A stretch of 64,000 bases of DNA from Brevibacterium sp. W7.2 (GTDB lineage Bacteria > Actinomycetota > Actinomycetes > Actinomycetales > Brevibacteriaceae). The notes below the pieces were generated by a model, which saw only the letters and a program-made list of their open reading frames with translations, made no database searches and was not told where the DNA came from. The stretch covers positions 3,224,001-3,288,000 of the forward strand of contig NZ_CP073089.1 of assembly GCF_018137945.1 (NCBI RefSeq), in the 5' to 3' direction. Made by a program: the position numbers and the translations under genes. Positions 8,835 to 17,050 of the stretch are shown piece after piece. The first letter of the stretch is position 1; every line of letters starts with the position of its first letter.

Positions 8835-8853
8835 CTGTCTGGACTCTGCTGTC

Positions 8854-9957
8854 TCAGCGGAGGATCGCGGCCCCGCCGTCGACGCCCTTGGCGCCCTGGA
8901 CGTAGTCGAGCTCCCCGGACAGCGAACCGTCGTCGGAGCGCACCTCACCGAGGATCCACGATCCCGGGCTCGCCGCGAGCACCTCGTCGACGCGATCGGC
9001 GGCGGTGACGAGCACCATGCCGACGCCGAGGTTCCACGTCCGTTCGCGGTCCGCGCGCGGCACCCCGCCGAGGTCGCCGAGGACGGTGAAGACCGCAGGG
9101 ATCTCCCACGAGTCCCGCGACATCGTCGCGACGAGACCGGGCGGCAGCACCCGGGCGATGTTCGCCGACAGGCCTCCGCCGGTGACGTGGGAGACGGCGT
9201 GGACGGCACCCGGCAACGCCGTGAAGAGGGCGTTGAGTTCGCCCGTGTAGACGTGCGTGGGCACGAGGAGCTCCTCGCCGAGGCTGCGCGAGAACTCCGG
9301 GACCTCCCGGTCCAGGTCCCAGCCCGCCTCGGCGATGATGTGCCTGACGAGGGAGTACCCGTTGGAGTGGATGCCCGAGGACGGCAGCGCGATGAGGACG
9401 TCACCGGCCGCGACCTTGTCGGGTCCGAGCAGCTTGTCGGCGTCGACGACGCCCGTGGCGGCCCCGGCGACATCGTAGTCGTCGACGCCGAGGAGGCCCG
9501 GGTGCTCCGCGGTCTCGCCGCCGACGAGGGCGACGTCGGCCTGCGCGCACGCCTCGGCGATGCCGCGGACGATGTCGGCGATGCGCTCGGCCACGACCTT
9601 GCCGCATGCGATGTAGTCGGTCATGAAGAGCGGCTTCGCCCCGCACACGATGATGTCGTCGACGACCATGCCGACGAGGTCGAAGCCGATCGTGTCGTGC
9701 TTGTCGAGCGCCTGGGCGATCGCGACCTTCGTGCCCACACCATCGGTCGACGAGGCGAGCAGCGGACGCTCGTAGTCCTTGAGCACGGAGACGTCGAAGA
9801 GTCCCGCGAAGCCGCCGACCCCGCCGATGACGTTGGCGTTGTGGGTCGCGGCGACCGCTGACTTCATGAGCTCGACGGCCCTGTCGCCGGCCTCGACATC
9901 GACGCCGGCGGCGGCATAGGTCGTCGTCTTCGCGGTGTCGGTCTCGTCTGGGCTCAA
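8854..9957 (-). CDS. purM: Phosphoribosylformylglycinamidine cyclo-ligase (AIR synthetase)
   Basis: PurM closes the imidazole ring: FGAM plus ATP gives AIR, step five of de novo purine synthesis, in the cytoplasm. The 367 residues carry the family motifs in order: the ATP-binding SSTDGVGTKVAIA near residue 70, VVDDIIVCGAKPLFMTDY, the GGETAEHPG loop, and SSGIHSNGYSLVR. Length is slightly above the usual 345-350 because of a short N-terminal extension. The start is a TTG at 9957, one base after the purF TGA (TGAgTTG), with AAAGGA about 9 nt upstream, so purF and purM form a tightly coupled operon. The hairpin at 8794 ends it. Confidence 0.97.
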   Translation of the reverse strand: MSPDETDTAKTTTYAAAGVDVEAGDRAVELMKSAVAATHNANVIGGVGGFAGLFDVSVLKDYERPLLASSTDGVGTKVAIAQALDKHDTIGFDLVGMVVDDIIVCGAKPLFMTDYIACGKVVAERIADIVRGIAEACAQADVALVGGETAEHPGLLGVDDYDVAGAATGVVDADKLLGPDKVAAGDVLIALPSSGIHSNGYSLVRHIIAEAGWDLDREVPEFSRSLGEELLVPTHVYTGELNALFTALPGAVHAVSHVTGGGLSANIARVLPPGLVATMSRDSWEIPAVFTVLGDLGGVPRADRERTWNLGVGMVLVTAADRVDEVLAASPGSWILGEVRSDDGSLSGELDYVQGAKGVDGGAAILR

Positions 9958-9958
9958 C

Positions 9959-11440
9959 TCAGCATCCTTTGTCGGCGGGGGTGGTGTTGACGGGAATCGG
10001 GTACTCGCCGGAGAAGCACGCGGTGCACAGCTGGCTGCGCTCCTGCTTCGTCGCCTCGATCATCCCGTCGAGCGAGATGTAGCCGAGCGAGTCCGCGCCG
10101 AGCGAGGTGCAGATTTCCTCGGTGCTCAGGCCGTTGGCGATGAGCTCGGCCCGGGTGGCGAAGTCGATGCCGTAGTAGCACGGCCATTTCACGGGCGGGG
10201 AGGAGATGCGGATGTGGATCTCCTTGGCCCCGGCCTCCCGGAGCATCCGCACAAGGGCGCGCTGCGTGTTGCCGCGCACGATCGAGTCGTCGACGACGAC
10301 GAGGCGCTTGCCCTCGATGTTCTCGCGGATCGGGTTGAGCTTGAGGCGGATGCCGAGCTCCCGCAGCGTCTGCGAGGGCTGGATGAACGTCCGGCCGACG
10401 TACGCGTTCTTCATCAGCCCCTGGCCGAAGGGGATGCCCGATTCCTCGGCGTAGCCGACGGCCGCGGGCGTGCCCGATTCCGGGGTGGCGATGACGAGGT
10501 CGGCGTCGACGGGGAACTCCTGGGCGAGCTTGCGCCCCATCTCGGTCCGGGCGCCGTGGACGATCTGCCCGTCGAGGACGCTGTCGGGGCGCGCGAGGTA
10601 GACGTATTCGAAGACGCAGCGGGCCGGCTTCGCCTCGGCGAAGCGGAACGAGCGCAGCCCGTCCTCGTCGATGGCGATGAGCTCGCCGGGTTCGACGTCG
10701 CGCACATGCGAGGCGCCGACGATGTCGAGGGCAGCGGTCTCCGAGGCGACGACCCAGCCGTTGGACAGTCGGCCCAGCGACAGCGGGCGGACCCCTTGCG
10801 GATCGCGGGCGGCGTAGAGGGTGTTCTCATCCATGAAGACGAGCGAGAACGCCCCGTCGACCTCGCAGAGCAGCTTGAGCGCGGCATCGGTGAGGTCCTC
10901 GCCCGGCTCGGTCGCGAAGAGCTCGGTGACGAGTGAGGTGTCGTTCGAGGAGTCGCGGAAGGCGCGGGTGCGGCTGCGCTTCTTCGTCGCCTCGGCGACG
11001 ACCTTGTTCGCGTGGTCGCGGCGGGAGTCGGCGAGCTGCTCGAGTTCGTCGAAGTTCGTCAGGTTGCCGTTGTGGGCGAGCGCGACGGTGCCGAACGGGG
11101 TGGGGCCGAGCGTCGGCTGCGCGTTCTCGAACGACGGCGATCCCGTCGTCGAGTACCGGGTGTGGCCGACGGCGATGTGGCCCTGGAGGAGTTCGAGATC
11201 GCGTTCGTGGAACACCTGCGAGACGAGGCCCATGTCCCGGTAGACGAGGATCTGGCTGCCGTTGCTCGCGGCGATGCCCGCGGACTCCTGCCCGCGGTGC
11301 TGGAGGGCGTAGAGCCCGAAGTAGGTGAGTTTGGCGATCTCCTCGCCCGGAGCCCAGACTCCGAATACCCCACAGGCATCCTGCGGTCCGCGGTCCAGGG
11401 GGTCGATTTCGTGGGTCAGCTGCCCGTCTCCTCTTGCCAC
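9959..11440 (-). CDS. purF: Amidophosphoribosyltransferase
   Basis: PurF makes phosphoribosylamine from PRPP and glutamine, the first committed and feedback-controlled step of purine synthesis. The 493 residues hold an N-terminal class II glutamine amidotransferase domain whose nucleophile is Cys23 in DACGVFGVW, so residues 1-22 are a propeptide to be removed. The PRPP-binding loop VVVDDSIVRGNT is in the C-terminal phosphoribosyltransferase domain. Four cysteines placed as in the Bacillus-type iron-sulfur PurF are present (ARCVFEYVY, KWPCYYG, LCTACF), so a 4Fe-4S cluster is likely. The GTG at 11440 fits the conserved family start (MxRGDG) but has no ribosome site; GACAAT lies 7 nt upstream, suggesting a leaderless mRNA. 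Confidence 0.97.
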   Translation of the reverse strand: MARGDGQLTHEIDPLDRGPQDACGVFGVWAPGEEIAKLTYFGLYALQHRGQESAGIAASNGSQILVYRDMGLVSQVFHERDLELLQGHIAVGHTRYSTTGSPSFENAQPTLGPTPFGTVALAHNGNLTNFDELEQLADSRRDHANKVVAEATKKRSRTRAFRDSSNDTSLVTELFATEPGEDLTDAALKLLCEVDGAFSLVFMDENTLYAARDPQGVRPLSLGRLSNGWVVASETAALDIVGASHVRDVEPGELIAIDEDGLRSFRFAEAKPARCVFEYVYLARPDSVLDGQIVHGARTEMGRKLAQEFPVDADLVIATPESGTPAAVGYAEESGIPFGQGLMKNAYVGRTFIQPSQTLRELGIRLKLNPIRENIEGKRLVVVDDSIVRGNTQRALVRMLREAGAKEIHIRISSPPVKWPCYYGIDFATRAELIANGLSTEEICTSLGADSLGYISLDGMIEATKQERSQLCTACFSGEYPIPVNTTPADKGC

Positions 11441-11447
11441 GGAAAGA

Positions 11448-11453
11448 ATTGTC
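11448..11453 (-). promoter_or_regulatory. purF -10 box (leaderless promoter)
   Basis: GACAAT on the minus strand is followed by 7 nt and the purF GTG. A GTCAGC 18 nt further upstream could be the -35. No ribosome site lies between, so transcription probably starts at the initiation codon. Confidence 0.5.
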
Positions 11454-11484
11454 TCACACGCGCGCGAAGGGGCTGACCGCCGCC

Positions 11485-11949
11485 TCAGGACCCGGTCGTC
11501 GGGCGAGTGGAGCCGCCCTGGTCACCGGTGGTGCGCCGGTCGTCGGCAGGGGGTTCGGTGGAGGTCGCGGACGTCGTTTCGGCAGGCGACTCAGGGGTCG
11601 CCTCGGCGGGGATCTGCTCACCCCGCATCTCAGCGATCCGCCGCTGGGCGATGACCTTGGGGTCGTCGACGAGGTCGATCTGCGCCTCGACCCGGTACTC
11701 GCGGGCCCGCTTGCGCCCTCTCCAGTCGAGGATGAGGGCGACGAGACCGCCGACGAAGAGACCGCCGACGCCGAGGACGACGAGGAGCAGACCCGCACCC
11801 TTGGCCACCGTGTACTCGGCGGGGACCTCGCTGGGGTCGATGACCAGGGTGAGCAGTCCCGCGAGGAGGACGCCGGCGATCGCACCGACGGCCATGAATG
11901 CCGCGAACTTGGGGCTGCGACGCACCGAGACGTCGATCTGGTCCTTCAT
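11485..11949 (-). CDS. Two-span membrane protein upstream of purF
   Basis: A 154-residue protein with two predicted membrane helices, AAFMAVGAIAGVLLAGLLTL near residue 16 and GAGLLLVVLGVGGLFVGGLV near residue 51, then a basic stretch and a Ser/Thr/Pro/Glu-rich cytoplasmic tail of about 55 residues that looks disordered. Similar small membrane proteins upstream of purF are common in actinobacteria; no function is known to me. It is on the purF strand, 44 bp before purF, but the putative purF promoter lies in that gap, so the genes may be partly independent. A GGAGAT ribosome site sits before the ATG. Confidence 0.78.
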   Translation of the reverse strand: MKDQIDVSVRRSPKFAAFMAVGAIAGVLLAGLLTLVIDPSEVPAEYTVAKGAGLLLVVLGVGGLFVGGLVALILDWRGRKRAREYRVEAQIDLVDDPKVIAQRRIAEMRGEQIPAEATPESPAETTSATSTEPPADDRRTTGDQGGSTRPTTGS

Positions 11950-12067
11950 GATCTCCTTGGGGCAAGGTCAGTGGTGCCGGGGGAACCGGCGGTTTCGATC
12001 GACTCCAGTCTAGACGAGGCCCCGCAGGCCCGCTCCCAGACAATCCCACAGCGACCGCCACTTCCCA

Positions 12068-12073
12068 TAGACT
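12068..12073 (+). promoter_or_regulatory. Candidate -10 box for universal stress protein gene
   Basis: TAGACT fits the TAnnnT consensus and lies 41 bp before the ATG. The expected transcript would carry a leader of about 35 nt containing AGGGGTGG as ribosome site. Confidence 0.45.
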
Positions 12074-12114
12074 GGCAGGAGGACACGGATGGGCTCTCAC
12101 ACACAGGGGTGGAC

Positions 12115-13119
12115 ATGTCACACACGATCATCGTCGGAATCGACGGTTCCGCCAACAGCCGCTGCGCCCTCGACTGGGCGATCGACCATGCCAAGCTCAC
12201 CGGCGCGCAGCTGCGCCTCGTCGCCGCCTACACCGTGCCCGGCATGAACATGAGCCGCGCCGACATCGTCTACCCGGCCGACTTCGACAACTCCGTCAAG
12301 GACTCGACCAGGCAGCTCTGCGAGTCCGCCGCCGAGGTGGCCCGGCAGGCGGGTGTGCCCGTGACGACGATCGTCGCCGTCGGCGACGCCTCGGGAGTCC
12401 TCATCGACAGCTCGTCGACGGCCGATCTCGCCGTCGTCGGCGCCCGCGGACACGGCGGATTCTCCGGTCGCCTGCTCGGCTCGGTCGCGCTCGCGATGCC
12501 CGCCCACGCTCACAGCCCCACCGTCGTCATCCCGAGCACGTGGCCCGACCGTCCCGCCGCCGATGAGCACCAGCCGATCGACCAGCCCGTGCGCACCTCG
12601 CAGGACGGTCCTCGGGTCGATGCCTCGCAGGACTCGAAGGAGCGCCCCGACTTCACCGGTCAGATCGTCGCCGGCGTCGACCCGTTCGACACCGACAGCC
12701 CGGTGCTGCGGGAGGCCGCGGTGCAGGCGCAGCTCTACGGCAAGCCGCTCCACATCGTCGGCGTCACCGCCGCGCACATCCTCTCCCCCGAATGGCTGCC
12801 GAGCGAAGAGCACCTGACGAAGCTCTACGACGAGGCGGCCGCGGCCGACGAACTCGCCGTGGCGACCCTGCGCGACGAGTTCCCCGACCTCGACATCCGC
12901 TGGTCGGTCTTCGACGCCCCGGCCACCGAGGTGCTCGTGTCCGCGTCGCAGACCGCCGACCAGATGATCATCGGCTCCCGGGGGCGCGGCGGCTTCGTCG
13001 CGACGCTCCTCGGGTCGACCTCGCAGGGCGTGCTCGCCCATTCGCTCTGCCCGACCCGGGTCGTCCGGGTGGGACGGCGGGCGAAGGCGGACAAGCACGC
13101 GAAGGCCGCCCAGGGCTGA
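12115..13119 (+). CDS. Tandem universal stress protein (two UspA domains)
   Basis: A 334-residue protein made of two UspA-type domains, residues about 1-143 and 180-320, joined by a hydrophilic linker rich in Asp, Gln and Pro. Both domains keep the ATP-binding signature G-x2-G-x9-G-[ST]: GARGHGGFSGRLLGS in the first and GSRGRGGFVATLLGST in the second. The first domain opens with the standard IIVGIDGSANSRCALDWA. Such tandem proteins are abundant in actinobacteria and bind ATP under starvation, hypoxia or stationary phase. The open frame continues upstream without a start codon; the ATG at 12115 gives the correct domain boundary. It is a single-gene unit ended by a palindrome at 13140. Confidence 0.93.
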   Translation: MSHTIIVGIDGSANSRCALDWAIDHAKLTGAQLRLVAAYTVPGMNMSRADIVYPADFDNSVKDSTRQLCESAAEVARQAGVPVTTIVAVGDASGVLIDSSSTADLAVVGARGHGGFSGRLLGSVALAMPAHAHSPTVVIPSTWPDRPAADEHQPIDQPVRTSQDGPRVDASQDSKERPDFTGQIVAGVDPFDTDSPVLREAAVQAQLYGKPLHIVGVTAAHILSPEWLPSEEHLTKLYDEAAAADELAVATLRDEFPDLDIRWSVFDAPATEVLVSASQTADQMIIGSRGRGGFVATLLGSTSQGVLAHSLCPTRVVRVGRRAKADKHAKAAQG

Positions 13120-13139
13120 GGCCCGGGTTCGGGCCTGTG

Positions 13140-13163
13140 CCCTCGGCTGAGCTCAGCCGAGGG
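13140..13163. terminator. Palindromic terminator between convergent genes, partly a duplicated gene end
   Basis: A perfect 24-bp palindrome (two 12-bp arms, CCCTCGGCTGAG and its complement) lies between the stress-protein stop and the end of the EamA gene. Part of it is a second copy of the EamA gene's last codons: TCAGCCGAGGGCGATG occurs at 13153-13168 and again at 13175-13190, where it encodes the C-terminus and stop. Confidence 0.7.
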
Positions 13164-13174
13164 CGATGCTGTGC

Positions 13175-14098
13175 TCAGCCGAGGGCGATGAGTCCGATGC
13201 CGCCGACGACGATGACGGCGCCGGTGAGCTTCGCGGCGATGTTCCGCTCTCCGAAGAGCCACCAGGCGAGCAGCGTGCCGATGATGATCGAGGTCTCCCG
13301 CACGGGCGCGACGAGCGCGACGGGCGCGGACTGCATCGCGTAGAGGACGAGGAGATAGGCCAGGGGTGAGAGCACCGCGACGGTGACGAGCGCCCACCGG
13401 TGCTCACCGACGACGGCGCGGAGGTCGGCGCGTCGGGCACGGCCGCCGGGCAGCGTGACGAGACCGGCGCCCATGAGACAAGCGACGACGGCCTCGGAGA
13501 CGGCGAAGTAGAGCAGCGGCGAGGTCGTCACATGGTTGACGGCGAAGTCGTCCCACAGCGTGTACCCGGCGATGAACGTCCCGATGAGGCCGCCCCACGC
13601 GAGGCCGCGAGCCACCCCGCCGGACGCGTGATCCCGACTCGGCAGATGAGCGGGGCCGGGCGGGTGATCCCGGCCCCGCGGGCGCACGGTGACGACGGCG
13701 ATGCCGGCGAGCACGGTGAGCGCCCCGATGATCTCGACACCCGTCAGCCGCTCCCCGAGGACGGTGACGGCGACGATGATCGTCAGCACCGGCCCGATGC
13801 CGCGGGCACTCGGGTAGACGACGCCGAGCGGCGCATGATCGTAGCCTGCCTGCAGCGACACCGAGTATCCGATGTGGAGGAGTGCGCTGAGCAGGGCCGC
13901 GGCGAGCAGGCTCCCGTCGATCGACTGCTGCCCGGAGGCGACGAGCCAGATCGCGACCGGGGCGAGGAGAAGCGCACTGAGACCGTGGTAGGCGAGGACG
14001 AACGCGTAGCCGCGGCCGGCCACCGTCTTCGCTGCGAGGTTCCACACGGCGTGCGCGACCGCGGCGCCGAGGACGAGCGCGAGGACTCCCGGCGTCAT
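13175..14098 (-). CDS. EamA/DMT-superfamily transporter (second copy in window)
   Basis: A 307-residue ten-span EamA-type transporter. The first repeat begins VLALVLGAAVAHAVWNLAAK and includes the characteristic PLGVVYPSARGIGPVLTIIV segment; the second includes AYLLVLYAMQSAPVALVAPV and ETSIIIGTLLAWWLFGERN. A hydrophilic linker of about 25 residues rich in Arg, His and Pro separates the halves. It is not closely similar to the EamA protein at 3998-5062. It converges on the stress-protein gene and lies 50 bp downstream of the aldehyde dehydrogenase gene on the same strand, so it could be the last gene of the asparaginase operon. Substrate unknown. Confidence 0.88.
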   Translation of the reverse strand: MTPGVLALVLGAAVAHAVWNLAAKTVAGRGYAFVLAYHGLSALLLAPVAIWLVASGQQSIDGSLLAAALLSALLHIGYSVSLQAGYDHAPLGVVYPSARGIGPVLTIIVAVTVLGERLTGVEIIGALTVLAGIAVVTVRPRGRDHPPGPAHLPSRDHASGGVARGLAWGGLIGTFIAGYTLWDDFAVNHVTTSPLLYFAVSEAVVACLMGAGLVTLPGGRARRADLRAVVGEHRWALVTVAVLSPLAYLLVLYAMQSAPVALVAPVRETSIIIGTLLAWWLFGERNIAAKLTGAVIVVGGIGLIALG

Positions 14099-14148
14099 CT
14101 GCGCCCGAGTCGCTGAGTGGAGGGCAGGGCTTGAGAGAACAGAGTCAT

Positions 14149-15591
14149 TCAGAGCTTGATGACGACGGTCTTCGTCTGCGTGTACTCATCGAGGGCCTCC
14201 ATCGACTTCTCGCGACCGTATCCGGACTTCTTGAACCCGCCGAAGGGCAGTTCGACTCCCCCACCGGCCCCGTACGTGTTGACGAAGACCTGCCCGGCCT
14301 CCACCTCGGCGGCGAGCCGATGCGCCCGGGACAGACTCTGCGTCCACAGCGCGGAGACGAGCCCGTAGTCGGTCCCGTTGGCCAGCGCCACGGCCTCATC
14401 GTCGTCGGCGAAGGTCATCGCGACGACGACGGGGCCGAACACCTCCTGCTGGGCGATCGTCGAGCCGGGGGCGACGTTGTCGACGATCGTCGGGGCGATG
14501 AACGCGCCGCCTGCGAGGTCGGCGGCGAGCCCGGTCGGGCGGGAGCCGCCGGTGACGATGCGGGCGGCTCCGATGTCGGAGAGGAAGCCCTCGACGCGCT
14601 CCTGCTGCCGGGTCGAGATGAGCGGGCCGAGCATCGGGTCGTCGAGGCCGTGGCCGATCGTCACCTCGGCCATCGCCGCCGCCGTCTTCTCGATGACCTC
14701 GGCGTGGATGTCCTGGTGGACGAGGAGGCGGGATCCGGCCGAGCACGTCTGTCCGGCGTTCTGGATGATCGAGCGCACGAGTGAGGGGATCGCCTGGTCG
14801 ACGTCGGCGTCGGCGAAGACGAGGTTCGCGGACTTGCCGCCGAGTTCGAGGACGGTGGGCACGACCCGGTCCGCGGCGGCGTGGGCGATCTGCGAGCCGA
14901 CCTGCGTCGACCCGACGAACCCGAGGTGGGCGATGCCGGGATGCTGCGCGAGGGCCGCACCCGCCTCGGCGCCGAGGCCGGTGACGACGTTGAAGGCCCC
15001 GGCGGGGAAGCCGACGGAGTGGATGAGCTCGGCCAGCCGCACAGTCGAGCGCGGCGTCTCATCGGCGGGTTTCGCCACCGCGCAGTTGCCGGTGGCGAGG
15101 CTCGTCGCCGCGGCCCGGCCGATGAGCTGGAGCGGATAGTTCCACGCGACGATGTGCCCGGTCACCCCATAGGGCTCACGGCGGGTGTATGCGTGCATGT
15201 CGTCGCGCAGCGGGATCGTCTGGCCGTGGTAGGCCTCGATCGTGTGCCCGTAGAACTCGAAGTAGCGGGCGCAGACGTCGACGTCCGCGTAGGCCTGGGA
15301 GAGCGGTTTGCCCGTGTCCTCGGATTCGATCCGGGCGAGCTCGTCACGGTGGGCGCCGATCGCCGCAGCGGTGGCGACGAGGAGGCGGGAACGCTGCTCG
15401 GGACTCGAACGCCGCCACTCCCGCTGGGCCTTCGTCGCCGCCGTCACCGCCCGATCGATCTCCTCGGCCCCGCCCCGGGAGACATCGCCGAGGTGGTCGC
15501 CGGTGGCCGGATCGATGTTCGCGTACGTCGTCAGCGAGGGCACATGCCGGCCGCCGATGAACGAGGTCGTCTGGGTGATCTGCGCACTCAT
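14149..15591 (-). CDS. NAD(P)-dependent aldehyde dehydrogenase
   Basis: A 480-residue aldehyde dehydrogenase of the betaine-aldehyde / gamma-aminobutyraldehyde dehydrogenase type. The catalytic residues are present: Asn151 in AWNYPLQ, general base Glu249 in LELGGKS, nucleophile Cys283 in GQTCSAGSR; the C-terminal PFGGFKKSGYGREKSMEALD segment is typical. The ATG at 15591 overlaps the stop of the preceding sterol-carrier gene (ATGA), showing translational coupling. The operon order is asparaginase, sterol-carrier protein, this dehydrogenase. The substrate cannot be told from sequence alone; it is a different enzyme from the one at 19650. Confidence 0.92.
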   Translation of the reverse strand: MSAQITQTTSFIGGRHVPSLTTYANIDPATGDHLGDVSRGGAEEIDRAVTAATKAQREWRRSSPEQRSRLLVATAAAIGAHRDELARIESEDTGKPLSQAYADVDVCARYFEFYGHTIEAYHGQTIPLRDDMHAYTRREPYGVTGHIVAWNYPLQLIGRAAATSLATGNCAVAKPADETPRSTVRLAELIHSVGFPAGAFNVVTGLGAEAGAALAQHPGIAHLGFVGSTQVGSQIAHAAADRVVPTVLELGGKSANLVFADADVDQAIPSLVRSIIQNAGQTCSAGSRLLVHQDIHAEVIEKTAAAMAEVTIGHGLDDPMLGPLISTRQQERVEGFLSDIGAARIVTGGSRPTGLAADLAGGAFIAPTIVDNVAPGSTIAQQEVFGPVVVAMTFADDDEAVALANGTDYGLVSALWTQSLSRAHRLAAEVEAGQVFVNTYGAGGGVELPFGGFKKSGYGREKSMEALDEYTQTKTVVIKL

Positions 15592-15989
15592 CGGGGTCCC
15601 TCCAGGTCCGCGGTCGTGAACAGCGGCACGTGGTCGCTGAGGTCCGCGCGCGTGCCCGAGGCGTCGACCGTGCCGGCGGCGAGCGCCTCGGCGAAGCCGA
15701 CCCGCCCGGTGACGAGGCCGAGCCACACCTCGGCGGAGGTCTCGACGACATTGGGCGGGGTGCCGCGGGTGTGCCGGGGGCCGGGAATGCACTGGGTGAC
15801 CCCGAAGGGCGGCACGCGGACTTCGACGCTGTTGCCCTCGGCGCGGGAGGCGAGCTCCTCGAGGGTGAAGCGCACCGCGGTCGCCACCGTCGTCCGGTCC
15901 GCCGGCGCGCCGTCGGCATCGCTGTGGGCCACCCACATCTCGAGTGCGCGTCGTCCCTGCTCAGGGTCTATTCGTCGTCGAATCGCCAT
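15588..15989 (-). CDS. Sterol carrier family protein (bacterial SCP-like)
   Basis: A 133-residue protein resembling the bacterial SCP-like family (SCP_3 type) that occurs near purine genes in actinobacteria. It begins MAIRRRIDPEQGRRALEMW and ends with the SCP-like GLVTGRVGFAEALAAGTVDA and SDHVPLF segments, the usual C-terminal part of the fold. The SCP fold is a hydrophobic-ligand pocket, but what these bacterial members bind is unknown. It sits 2 bp after the asparaginase stop and overlaps the dehydrogenase start by 4 bp, so all three are one transcript. Confidence 0.8.
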   Translation of the reverse strand: MAIRRRIDPEQGRRALEMWVAHSDADGAPADRTTVATAVRFTLEELASRAEGNSVEVRVPPFGVTQCIPGPRHTRGTPPNVVETSAEVWLGLVTGRVGFAEALAAGTVDASGTRADLSDHVPLFTTADLEGPR

Positions 15990-15991
15990 CG

Positions 15992-17017
15992 TCAGAACCT
16001 CGCTCCTTCAGCTGCATCTTCGCTCACCCGCACGGTGCCGACCACGGCTGTCCGCCCCTCGGAATCCGTGCCGCCGGTGACGGGGTCGGTTATCGCCGCC
16101 GCCACCTCGGCGAGATCGGCCGCGGGGATGTCGGACAGCGCCCCGACCCGGTCGAGCAGGGTGAGGGCGACGAGGCCCGTGGCCCGGGAGGACCCGTCGA
16201 GGCATTTGAGCGCCACGGCGTGACCGTCGCGGGTGGCCATGACGATGACCCCTTCGGCGCCGCCCTTGGCGAAGACGCCGAGGCGGTCGATGACCGTCGT
16301 GTTCGGTCGCCCGTGCCCCTCGATCGCCCACGGGTCGGCGAAGACCGCGTCGGTGATCGTCCGGGAGTCCGCGTCGGCACCGGGGCCGACGACCCGGCCG
16401 ACGGCGCGGGCGAGGCCGGTCAGGCTGAGCGCGAACACGGGCGCCCCGCACCCGTCGACGCCGACCGCTGCCGGGGTCTCACCGGCGAAGTCGGCGACCA
16501 CCTCGGCGACCCGCTGCTGCACGGGATGGGAGGGGTCGAGGTAGGTCGCGGTGTCGGCGTCCTGGGCGCGGGCGGCCAGCAGGAACGCGGCGTGCTTGCC
16601 CGAGCAGTTGAAGTGGACAGGTGAGCGGGGGTCGCCGGCCGCGGCGAGGCTGCGGCGGTAGGCCCCGTCGGCGGGATGGACGGACGGGCACCGGAGGTCG
16701 GCGGCACTGAGGTCCGCGGAAGCGAGCATCGCTTCGACGACGGCGACGTGTCCGGCCTCGGAGCGGTGGGAGGCGGTCGCGAGAGCGGCAGACGGACCTG
16801 CCAGCTGCGCGCCGAGGGAGAGCGCGGCCCGCGCCTGGAGCGGTTTGAGGCTCGAGCGCGTGAACACCGGGGCTCCCGGGGCGCCCAGGCGGAGGAGTTC
16901 GGTGCCGTCGGGGCCGACGACGACGGCGGATCCGCTGTGGCGCGACTCGACGAATCCGCTGCGTTCGACGACGGCGAGGCAGGCCGCCTCAGCGGGTGTG
17001 AAGGTGGAGAGACTCAC
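15992..17017 (-). CDS. L-asparaginase, type PF06089 (asparaginase II)
   Basis: A 341-residue member of the cytoplasmic asparaginase family PF06089 (COG4448), unrelated to the E. coli enzymes, that hydrolyses asparagine to aspartate and ammonia. Family motifs are visible: VVERSGFVESRHSGSAVVV at the start, TRSSLKPLQA, HFNCSGKHAAFLLAA, and VDGCGAPVFALSLTGLARA. The GTG at 17017 has no ribosome site; TACGCT lies 7 nt before it, suggesting leaderless expression. It is divergent from purD-purC with only 33 bp between starts. Aspartate is a substrate of SAICAR synthetase (the PurC half), so a metabolic link is possible but not shown. Confidence 0.9.
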   Translation of the reverse strand: MSLSTFTPAEAACLAVVERSGFVESRHSGSAVVVGPDGTELLRLGAPGAPVFTRSSLKPLQARAALSLGAQLAGPSAALATASHRSEAGHVAVVEAMLASADLSAADLRCPSVHPADGAYRRSLAAAGDPRSPVHFNCSGKHAAFLLAARAQDADTATYLDPSHPVQQRVAEVVADFAGETPAAVGVDGCGAPVFALSLTGLARAVGRVVGPGADADSRTITDAVFADPWAIEGHGRPNTTVIDRLGVFAKGGAEGVIVMATRDGHAVALKCLDGSSRATGLVALTLLDRVGALSDIPAADLAEVAAAITDPVTGGTDSEGRTAVVGTVRVSEDAAEGARF

Positions 17018-17050
17018 GCACTCAAGCGTACGACCTTATAGGCTGGTCGT
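17018..17050. promoter_or_regulatory. 33-bp divergent promoter of asparaginase operon and purD-purC
   Basis: On the plus strand TAGGCT (17039-17044) is followed by 6 nt and the purD-purC GTG. On the minus strand TACGCT (17030-17025) is followed by 7 nt and the asparaginase GTG. Neither start has a ribosome site. The two -10 boxes are 8 bp apart, so their -35 regions lie inside the opposite promoter or gene and the two polymerases should exclude each other. Confidence 0.55.

Noticed and set aside
11434..12114. N-terminal extension of the universal stress protein frame
   Set aside because: It runs antisense through the two-span membrane protein gene, has no family similarity and lacks a start codon near the UspA domain until 12115.
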